Below the pieces are notes generated by a model, which had not been told where the DNA came from, ran no database searches, and saw nothing but the letters and a program-made list of their open reading frames with translations. A stretch of DNA of 64,000 nucleotides from Candidatus Sedimenticola sp. (ex Thyasira tokunagai) (GTDB lineage: Bacteria > Pseudomonadota > Gammaproteobacteria > Chromatiales > Chromatiaceae), in assembly GCA_037318855.1 (NCBI GenBank), contig CP134874.1, positions 4,155,001-4,219,000 of the forward strand, given 5' to 3'. Below, in pieces: positions 8,707 to 15,245 of the stretch; the stretch's first letter is position 1; each line of letters starts with the position of its first letter. The position numbers and the translations under genes are program-made.

Positions 8707-9177
8707 TCAGAGCATGTTTCGGCTATCAAGCTCATAAAGATGGCGTTCGGCATCCAGAAGGTGCCGTCCCCAGTGAAGCCGATAGCCACTGCGCCAAGTG
8801 TCATACGCCTGTATAGGCTCATGTTCAAACAGCCCCAGGCCATATTTAAGCTCACAATAGATATCTGTGAGATCATCGGCCAAGCTGCCGGTCATATTCT
8901 GCCCATCCTGAGCGACATCAAACTCCATCCAGTAGCTATCACGCTGACCCAACAGTCGACGCAATTCAGTATACATTTCAAAACGGGAGTCTAGATCCGG
9001 CGCAAGCAGGTACTCATTCTGGTCATCAAGCACTCCCAGGGCATCGACTGCGGCGTGCAACTGCGGTAGTAGTTCCGCCATACGTGAGAGCCAGTCTGAG
9101 TCGGTATTCTCCACCGACTCAATCAGGCTACAGTATGCCTTGGCAATCTCCGACAGCTTGATAGTGTGTGAATTCAT
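8707..9177 (-). CDS. conserved hypothetical protein (DUF5063-like)
   Basis: The start at ATG 9177 (MNSHTIKLSEIAKAYCSL) has a strong GGAGGAG Shine-Dalgarno. The 156 residues look all-alpha, acidic and soluble, with no signal peptide. The stretch YWMEFDVAQDG and the C-terminal WGRHLLDAERHLYEL resemble the DUF5063 family, but I am not certain. It is divergent from thiD, with about 230 bp between. Function is unknown. Confidence 0.6.
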   Translation of the reverse strand: MNSHTIKLSEIAKAYCSLIESVENTDSDWLSRMAELLPQLHAAVDALGVLDDQNEYLLAPDLDSRFEMYTELRRLLGQRDSYWMEFDVAQDGQNMTGSLADDLTDIYCELKYGLGLFEHEPIQAYDTWRSGYRLHWGRHLLDAERHLYELDSRNML

Positions 9178-9410
9178 GGCTCCTCCATACTGATATGGTG
9201 AGCGAAATAACGATATCATGGGTCGCCTCTGTTTAACCTGAACCCACAGGCCGAAAATTCAAATAGCTTGTAATATGCTGGTTTAACTATGAATTAATGG
9301 AGTTACCGATATGATGTCAACCACCTCATCTTCCAGTTAGTAGTAAGTGTAGACGAGATCTACAAAGACAATGTGAATTAAGTTCCATATCAGGATATTA
9401 AGGCCTTCTC

Positions 9411-10223
9411 ATGCCCTCAGCACCACACCCTATTGTACTCAGCGTAGCAGGTCACGATCCCAGCGGTGGTGCAGGCATTCAGGCGGATATCGAGGCGATT
9501 GGCGCCTTTGACTGCCACCCGGCTACCGCCATCACCTGCCTGACCGTTCAGGACAGCCGCAATGTTAGCGAGTTGATTCCCGTTCCGCCCGAACAGACGC
9601 GTCGACAGATAGAGACCGTGCTGGCCGATTACCCGGTGAGCGCCATAAAAATAGGGTTGATCGGCACCCCGGAGATGGCCGGGATGCTGGGGGAGCTGAT
9701 CAGCCAATACCCAGATATTCCCGTTGTTCTCGATCCGGTTCTGGCAGCGAGCGGAGGAACGGAGTTGTCAGGCGACCTGCTGATTGAGCGAATTGTGGTG
9801 GATATTCTGCCCCATACCACGCTTGCAACACCTAATACTGCGGAGGCCCGCCGTCTGACGGGAAAGGAGACCCAGGCGCTCTGTGCCGAGCATCTACTGG
9901 CAACCGGCTGCAAAGGGGTGCTGATAACAGGTGCTGATGAAGCTCACCACGAAGTCATAAACACGCTCTATCAACCCGAGATGGAGCCGAGCACATTAGA
10001 ATGGCCGCTGCTACCGGAAAGTTATCATGGCTCCGGTTGCACATTGGCATCATCCATAGCCGCACTCCTCGCTCGGGGTGCAATCCTCGAGCAAGCAGTT
10101 TCTCATGCCCAGGAGTTCACCTGGCAGTCATTGTCACGGGGATGGCGCCCAGGCAAGGGGCAGTATCTCCCACTGCGCACCCACAGTGGCAATTCAAGCC
10201 TTTGGGAAACCTTGGGTAAATAG
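9411..10223 (+). CDS. thiD: hydroxymethylpyrimidine/phosphomethylpyrimidine kinase
   Basis: ThiD phosphorylates HMP and HMP-P to HMP-PP for thiamine synthesis. This ribokinase-fold protein of 270 residues has the N-terminal AGHDPSGGAGIQADI motif (substrate binding) and the C-terminal anion-hole/catalytic motif HGSGCTLASS. DPVLAASGG is also typical. thiE and hemL follow on the same strand after a 400-bp gap holding a REP pair. thiC lies at 19887-21779 on the other strand. Confidence 0.95.
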   Translation: MPSAPHPIVLSVAGHDPSGGAGIQADIEAIGAFDCHPATAITCLTVQDSRNVSELIPVPPEQTRRQIETVLADYPVSAIKIGLIGTPEMAGMLGELISQYPDIPVVLDPVLAASGGTELSGDLLIERIVVDILPHTTLATPNTAEARRLTGKETQALCAEHLLATGCKGVLITGADEAHHEVINTLYQPEMEPSTLEWPLLPESYHGSGCTLASSIAALLARGAILEQAVSHAQEFTWQSLSRGWRPGKGQYLPLRTHSGNSSLWETLGK

Positions 10224-10636
10224 AGATAATGGCTGTGCACAATAATCCTAGAAATCGCAGTTGACCGCTCCATTCTGAGGCTAAGTTGCTGATATGAAGA
10301 CCATTGATATCAATTTAATCTTTCACCTGCTGGGTGAGCCATGCTACGGAGTGAATTGCACGCTTGCGGTGGCGCATGACGGCGTTACAACTCCTTGGAA
10401 TAGACAAACTATTCCTCGTCGTTGCGCCTTGCCCTGCACCACCGCAAACGCACACTTCACCCCGTCCAACTGCAGTTTCTAGGATAATCCGGGAACCTGG
10501 TGTAGGAGCGAACTTGTTCGCGAAGAACATGCCTGGTCGCCTGATCGCGAATAAATTCGCTCCTACAGATGCGCTTTATTTCTATGAATATAGTGTTTCA
10601 GGACCATTGTGCATAACCACTATAGAGATTAATAAC
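10224..10636. other. thiD-thiE intergenic region
   Basis: This 413-bp region has no convincing gene. A frame is open through it into thiE, but the sequence is not protein-like and crosses the REP pair at 10502-10566. Apart from that REP pair I see only a weak GAG-type ribosome site just before the TTG start of thiE. Confidence 0.6.
10502..10566. repeat. GTAG-type REP pair (REPIN-like), copy 1
   Basis: Two 22-nt hairpin-forming units lie in inverted orientation. The left unit (10502-10523) begins GTAGGAGCGAAC, and the right unit (10545-10566) ends TTCGCTCCTAC. The GTAG boundary with an internal GCGA...TCGC stem is the signature of GTAG-REP elements spread by RAYT-type Y1 transposases. It sits between thiD and thiE. 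Related pairs occur at 18236 and 19791. Confidence 0.8.
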
Positions 10637-11284
10637 TTGATTAACAGACCAAATCTAAAAGGGCTTTATGCCATCACAGATGATGAGCTGGCTGCAGGCC
10701 GCATCACAGCCCAGGTAGCCGAAGCACTGGCCGGCGGCGTGGCAGTTATCCAGTACCGGAGCAAAAAGCTCAATCCGGAGCAACGTCTTGATGAGGTGCG
10801 ACAGCTACTTCCCCTGTGCCGCCGGGCGAGCGTTCCACTGATCATCAATGATGATATCGAGTTGGCACTTGAATCGGGGGCCGACGGCGTCCACCTGGGT
10901 CGGAACGACGAAGGTATAGAAAAAGCAAGAGAGAGACTCGGGGCTGACGCTATTATCGGAATCTCCTGCTACAACCAGTTTGATGCAGCAGAGGGGGCGC
11001 AGATTGCAGGTGCTGACTATGTTGCTTTTGGCCGTTTCTTCCCATCCAACACCAAACCCGGGGCGATACAGGCCGATCCTGCTCTGTTACGACGTGCAAG
11101 CCGGGAATTACAGATCCCAACGGTTGCCATCGGCGGCATAACCCCGGAAAATGGCGTTCAGCTGATTACCGCAGGCGCCGATATGCTGGCCGTCGTGCAT
11201 GGCATCTTCGGACAACGGGATATCAAGCAGGCCTGCCGACACTTTCAACAACTTTTTCAACCTTCGGAGAACCCGTCGTCATGA
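10637..11284 (+). CDS. thiE: thiamine-phosphate synthase
   Basis: ThiE joins HMP-PP and thiazole phosphate to make thiamine phosphate. The TIM-barrel signatures GLYAITDDEL, VIQYRSK, LIINDDIELA, GADGVHLG, FGRFFPSNTKPGA and VAIGGITPENG are all present. No ATG lies near the expected start. TTG at 10637 gives a normal length of about 215 residues, and an in-frame ATG at 10529 falls inside the REP pair and is unlikely. The stop overlaps hemL by 4 nt (ATGA), which indicates translational coupling. Confidence 0.92.
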   Translation: MINRPNLKGLYAITDDELAAGRITAQVAEALAGGVAVIQYRSKKLNPEQRLDEVRQLLPLCRRASVPLIINDDIELALESGADGVHLGRNDEGIEKARERLGADAIIGISCYNQFDAAEGAQIAGADYVAFGRFFPSNTKPGAIQADPALLRRASRELQIPTVAIGGITPENGVQLITAGADMLAVVHGIFGQRDIKQACRHFQQLFQPSENPSS

Positions 11285-12564
11285 CAACCCCCAGTGAACG
11301 CTTTACACAGGCCCAACAGCATATTCCAGGGGGCGTAAACTCCCCGGTACGGGCTTTCAATGGAGTCGGTGGTGACCCGGTATTTATTGATCATGCATCC
11401 GGCGCCTACATCTATGACCCTGACGGTAAACGCTATATCGACTATGTCGGCTCCTGGGGCCCGATGATTCTCGGCCATGCTCATCCTGAGGTGATTGAGG
11501 CGGTAAGCAACGTAATTACCAAGGGACTCTCCTTTGGAGCACCAACAGAGCTTGAAACAGCAATGGCCGACAAAGTGTGTCAGCTGGTTCCCTCCATGGA
11601 TATGGTCCGAATGGTGAGCTCCGGCACCGAGGCCACCATGAGCGCCATTCGCCTCGCCCGAGGCTACACCGGACGTGACAAAATCATAAAATTCGAAGGG
11701 TGCTACCACGGTCACTCCGACTCACTACTCGTGAAGGCGGGATCGGGCATGCTGACTATGGGTGAGCCCAGCTCACCAGGCGTCCCCGCCTCCCTGGCCG
11801 AACATACCCTCACACTCAGTTACAACGATGAAGCGCAGGTACGAGAGACCTTCGCAAAGATAGGCAAAGAGATCGCCTGCATCATCGTTGAGCCGGTAGC
11901 AGGCAACATGAACTGCATCCCACCCAACCCGGGATTTCTTGAATGTCTGCGCGAAGTGTGTGACCAGAGCGGAACAGTATTGATCTTTGACGAGGTGATG
12001 ACCGGCTTCCGTGTCGGCCTGGGTGGCGTCCAGGGACTCTACAACATCACCCCCGACCTCACCACTCTCGGAAAAGTGATCGGCGGGGGTATGCCGGTAG
12101 GGGCCTTCGGCGGCAAGCGGGAAATCATGGAGAAGATCGCCCCACTGGGACCGGTCTATCAGGCCGGCACCCTCTCAGGCAATCCAGTGGCGATGACCGC
12201 CGGCCTGGCCACACTGAACCTCATCTCCCAAGAAGGATTCTTCGAGACACTCAGCAAAAAAACCGAGCGGCTGGTTAGCGGCTTGATGGAGCGAGCCAAG
12301 GAGGCCGGGGTGGCTCTGACCAGCAACCAGGTTGGCGCCATGTTCGGCATCTTCTTCACCGGCGAGGAGAAGGTGAGCAACTTTGCCCAGTCCACCGCTT
12401 GTGATCAGGAGCGATTCAAGGCATTTTTCCACGCCATGCTGGATCAGGGTATCTACCTGGCACCCTCCGCATTTGAAGCGGGCTTTGTTTCTGCCGCCCA
12501 TACCGACAGCGATATTGATGCAACTTTGGCTGCGGCCACCGAAGCGTTCAAAACAATCGCCTAA
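11281..12564 (+). CDS. hemL: glutamate-1-semialdehyde 2,1-aminomutase
   Basis: HemL is a PLP-dependent enzyme that makes 5-aminolevulinate from glutamate-1-semialdehyde in the C5 tetrapyrrole pathway. The 427 residues have the usual length. Signatures are IPGGVNSPVRAF, VSSGTEATMSAIRLARG, IFDEVMTGFR and the PLP lysine in TTLGKVIGGGMPVGAFGG. It is coupled to thiE by a 4-nt overlap and is followed by a strong terminator. Confidence 0.96.
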   Translation: MTTPSERFTQAQQHIPGGVNSPVRAFNGVGGDPVFIDHASGAYIYDPDGKRYIDYVGSWGPMILGHAHPEVIEAVSNVITKGLSFGAPTELETAMADKVCQLVPSMDMVRMVSSGTEATMSAIRLARGYTGRDKIIKFEGCYHGHSDSLLVKAGSGMLTMGEPSSPGVPASLAEHTLTLSYNDEAQVRETFAKIGKEIACIIVEPVAGNMNCIPPNPGFLECLREVCDQSGTVLIFDEVMTGFRVGLGGVQGLYNITPDLTTLGKVIGGGMPVGAFGGKREIMEKIAPLGPVYQAGTLSGNPVAMTAGLATLNLISQEGFFETLSKKTERLVSGLMERAKEAGVALTSNQVGAMFGIFFTGEEKVSNFAQSTACDQERFKAFFHAMLDQGIYLAPSAFEAGFVSAAHTDSDIDATLAAATEAFKTIA

Positions 12565-12585
12565 TAGACTATTGATTCTTTGAAC

Positions 12586-12622
12586 AAAAAAAGCCGGGGG
12601 CGGCAGCGCCTCCGGCTTTTTT
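12586..12622. terminator. bidirectional intrinsic terminator after hemL
   Basis: AAAAAGCCGG (12588-12597) pairs with CCGGCTTTTT (12612-12621) around a GC-rich inner loop, with an A-run on one side and a T-run on the other. It serves hemL on the plus strand and the convergent PCu(A)C gene on the minus strand. Confidence 0.88.
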
Positions 12623-12645
12623 ATGGCTGGCTGATTGTCAGGCTA

Positions 12646-13143
12646 TCAATGATTCATCATCTTCATGTCATGCTTCATACCGCCCTTCATCATCTTCATC
12701 TGTAGCTTGCGTACAGGTACAGACATTGCTTTTTTGCTGCCATCATCGAAAATCAGGGTGAGGTCAATACTCTCGCCCGGCATAAGCTGCTTCTTCAGAC
12801 CGATAAGCATGACATGGTGACCACCCGGCTTCAGCATCACCATCTTGCCAGCAGGCAGATCAATCTTCTCGACCCGACGCATACGCATCATGCCGTTATC
12901 GTTGATATGAGTGTGCAGTTCCACCACTTTGGACACTGAGCTCTCAGCCGCCACTAAAGCATGATCCATGGATGACTTGTTGGTCAGTGCCATAAACGAT
13001 GCACTATTCGGTTGGCCGGGAGGCACCGCCCGGGCATAGGGGTCACCGGCTTCAACGCTATCGGCAATACCACCAGCCATCACAGAACCACAAAAGGCCA
13101 ACAGACCAAAAGCAGATGCCAGTACAATAGAATGGATCTTCAT
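12646..13143 (-). CDS. PCu(A)C family periplasmic copper chaperone
   Basis: This protein probably delivers Cu(I) to the CuA/CuB sites of cytochrome oxidase. It has a signal peptide (SIVLASAFGLLAFCGSVMAGG). The copper ligands of the H(M)x10Mx21HxM pattern are seen in the His-rich HTHINDNGMM and in GGHHVML, and the C-terminal tail is Met/His-rich (MKMMKGGMKHDMKMMNH). It is the last gene of a three-gene set with SCO1 and a FixH/YtkA-like protein. Confidence 0.88.
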   Translation of the reverse strand: MKIHSIVLASAFGLLAFCGSVMAGGIADSVEAGDPYARAVPPGQPNSASFMALTNKSSMDHALVAAESSVSKVVELHTHINDNGMMRMRRVEKIDLPAGKMVMLKPGGHHVMLIGLKKQLMPGESIDLTLIFDDGSKKAMSVPVRKLQMKMMKGGMKHDMKMMNH

Positions 13144-13227
13144 ATTTATCTCCTAACGTCTCTTTAATTCGCTAAACATCAAAAACCAACAAGTGCCATG
13201 ACAACATCATAAAACCGAAGGAGCATT

Positions 13228-13845
13228 TCAATTTGCCAACAGCTTTCGTAATACATTCAGTGTCTCATTGGGTGGCGTACCATGAGGCAATTTTGTTTTT
13301 AGGCGACCCTGGCGATCGATGATGTAGAGATCTGCCGAATGATCGACGACATAACCGGCTGCCGAATCCTGTTCCGCCACACTGTAAGCAGCACCATACA
13401 GCCCTGCCGTCCTCGCCACCTCTTGTGAAGAGCCGGTGACACCAAGAATGCTCGGATGAAAGTACTCACCATACTCTTTCAGCCGTTCCAGTGTGTCCCG
13501 CTCCGGGTCAACACTGATAAATAGAACTTGCAGCCTTTCCAGCTCTTCTGCGTTCAGCTCATTAAGAGCCGCGGCAAGAAAACCGAGGCTGGTAGGGCAG
13601 ATATCCGGACACCATGTATAGCCAAAATAGAGCACCACCACCTTGCCACGGAGTGACTTCAGCGCCACTTCTCCCTGATGGGAGTTGAGAGCGAAATCAC
13701 CACCCTGAGGCGCCTCGGCAATAGCTGAAGCCAGATTATCATGCCGTTCAACTGGCGGCTTCCATAGCAACAGCGTTAACAGTGCCGCAGCCAAGACGAT
13801 AATCAGGCCCACCAGCAGCAAGCGTTTATTCACAAAATCTCCCAT
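13228..13845 (-). CDS. SCO1/SenC family copper-binding thioredoxin-like protein
   Basis: SCO proteins help assemble the CuA centre of cytochrome c oxidase in the periplasm. The 205 residues have one N-terminal membrane anchor (LLLVGLIIVLAAALLTLLLW) and a thioredoxin fold. The copper cysteines are in TWCPDICPTS, and the distal histidine is in VVDHSADLYIID. It starts 3 nt after the upstream gene and ends about 85 nt before the PCu(A)C gene, so the three are probably one operon. No oxidase subunit is in the window. Confidence 0.92.
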   Translation of the reverse strand: MGDFVNKRLLLVGLIIVLAAALLTLLLWKPPVERHDNLASAIAEAPQGGDFALNSHQGEVALKSLRGKVVVLYFGYTWCPDICPTSLGFLAAALNELNAEELERLQVLFISVDPERDTLERLKEYGEYFHPSILGVTGSSQEVARTAGLYGAAYSVAEQDSAAGYVVDHSADLYIIDRQGRLKTKLPHGTPPNETLNVLRKLLAN

Positions 13846-13848
13846 CCT

Positions 13849-14352
13849 TTATTGACGAGGTGATCCAGGCAGGTCGACACCGGGCTTCACCGTGATAAAG
13901 CGGAAGGGCGCCGCCACCAATCCCCTATCACTCTGCACCAAGACTCGAGCTTCCCACTCCATGGCATCCCTAACGCAGACCGGCAATATCCCCTCTCCAG
14001 AGAAGCGTCCAGCTGTTGATACTGACAATGCAGGGCGATTAAAGCCCATCTCCATGCCAATACCGATAAAATCGACCTCAACGCTCTCAGCTACCAAACC
14101 CTCAACATCGACCTTCAGCTGCAGTGGCTTGAGTAGTGGCAGTGTCAACGGCTCAATGGCAAAAGTGATACGCCCACCCCCCGGCAATTCCGAACTGCAG
14201 GGACCGGCACGCAGGTCACACTCTCTATCAAGTGATGCGAGAGAAGCTATCTTCGGATTGAGCAGGGGCTGGACCTTATAGATCGCCACACCAGCCACCG
14301 CCACAAACAGCAAGCCGGCAATCAACCAAAGTGCCAAACTGGATCGCGCCAC
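13849..14352 (-). CDS. membrane-anchored periplasmic protein, FixH/YtkA-like
   Basis: This is a hypothetical protein of 167 residues. An N-terminal membrane helix (LALWLIAGLLFVAVAGVAIY) is followed by a beta-rich domain containing three cysteines (CDLRAGPC and LPVCVRD). The layout and position directly upstream of SCO1 recall FixH/YtkA-like proteins of copper or oxidase assembly, but sequence similarity is only suggestive. It is the first gene of the SCO1-PCu(A)C set. Confidence 0.7.
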   Translation of the reverse strand: MARSSLALWLIAGLLFVAVAGVAIYKVQPLLNPKIASLASLDRECDLRAGPCSSELPGGGRITFAIEPLTLPLLKPLQLKVDVEGLVAESVEVDFIGIGMEMGFNRPALSVSTAGRFSGEGILPVCVRDAMEWEARVLVQSDRGLVAAPFRFITVKPGVDLPGSPRQ

Positions 14353-14563
14353 AATTACACCTCATAAAATGAGAAGCTATGTTAAAGAAAACCGGGAACA
14401 GCACAACTGATAATGGTCTTTTGTTGCTGCAGAGAAAGATGTGACCACCCCAGACAACAGAGAGTTCGGTGATATAGCCTCAAAGCAGGTGAAATCACAC
14501 AATTAGTTTGCGCTACAGAGTAACTGGAGGTACACCAGATACTAGAGACGACACAAAAACAGC
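14353..14563. other. intergenic region without recognisable gene
   Basis: This region lies between the copper operon start and the cytochrome c terminator. A 66-codon frame here has a Cys/Ser-rich, non-protein-like sequence and no ribosome site. It presumably holds the promoter of the copper operon, but no clear -35/-10 pair stood out. Confidence 0.5.
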
Positions 14564-14565
14564 AG

Positions 14566-14606
14566 ACAAAAAAAGACGCCAACGTCCATACACAACGTCG
14601 GCGTCT
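14566..14606 (-). terminator. intrinsic terminator after the cytochrome c gene
   Basis: On the minus strand AGACGCCGACGT pairs with ACGTTGGCGTCT (arms 14595-14606 and 14574-14585) and is followed by a run of seven T. It lies about 45 nt past the cytochrome c stop. Confidence 0.88.
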
Positions 14607-14653
14607 CTATCTGTTCCATACTGGACCTGCCTGCAGGCTCAGCTGAACAGTGC

Positions 14654-14965
14654 TTACTGAGTAGCCAGCCAGTCAGCAATCTCTTTCAGCTCTGTATCAG
14701 GAATGGAGGCAACCAGACCTTTCATGGCCATTGCCTGACCATTGGCACGGGCACCACTTTTAATGTCCTTGATCTGATTCAGGGCATAACCGGCATTCTG
14801 ACCGGCCAGTTTGGGGTAAGTTGGCATGATCGGGGTTTTGGCATCCGCACCGTGGCATGCAGAGCAGCCCTTGGCAACATAGAGCTCAGCACCACCAGCA
14901 GTGGCATTACCGGCGAGACCCAGAGAGAGCAGAGCAGCGCCTGCAACAATAGCAATGGCTTTCAT
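14654..14965 (-). CDS. small class I monohaem cytochrome c (c553-like)
   Basis: This is a periplasmic electron carrier of 103 residues. A signal peptide ends AGNATAGG. The haem-binding motif is CSACH, with the likely axial Met in the AMAMKGLVASI segment. It ends DWLATQ, typical of c553/c-554 proteins of sulfur bacteria. An inverted repeat (CTCAGT/ACTGAG, 15001-15016) lies upstream of the start and could be an operator. A good terminator follows. Confidence 0.9.
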   Translation of the reverse strand: MKAIAIVAGAALLSLGLAGNATAGGAELYVAKGCSACHGADAKTPIMPTYPKLAGQNAGYALNQIKDIKSGARANGQAMAMKGLVASIPDTELKEIADWLATQ

Positions 14966-15000
14966 ATTGATTACCTCTATTCAGTTATTTTCCAGCTTGA

Positions 15001-15016
15001 CTCAGTCAAAACTGAG
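15001..15016. promoter_or_regulatory. short perfect inverted repeat upstream of cytochrome c gene
   Basis: CTCAGT and ACTGAG are separated by CAAA, about 40 nt upstream of the cytochrome c start, between it and divergent rapA. It could be a regulator site or a 5' UTR hairpin. Confidence 0.3.
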
Positions 15017-15245
15017 CTTCGCCTCCATTAAAGTGAGTGAATAATAGCACCTGAAACCAAAATCGGGCTATTGATTTTTTTATCTATCCATAGTTTTCTT
15101 ATGGAAATCCATGGCAGACCATACTCTGCGGCCTGAATACACCCTTTAGTTCCATCTCATATCCAGCCACAACAGCCAATCAGTGGTTTTCTCCAGGCCA
15201 AGAAAATATTATCCTTCCGCCCCACTCTCCAGATACCCCGGAAAT

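Noticed and set aside
10364..10636. N-terminal extension of thiE to 306 residues
   Set aside because: The extra 91 codons are not protein-like and pass through a REP pair; ThiE family proteins start near the chosen TTG.
14382..14582. 66-codon minus-strand frame between the copper operon and cytochrome c
   Set aside because: Cys/Ser-rich sequence with no ribosome site, and it overlaps the terminator of the cytochrome c gene.
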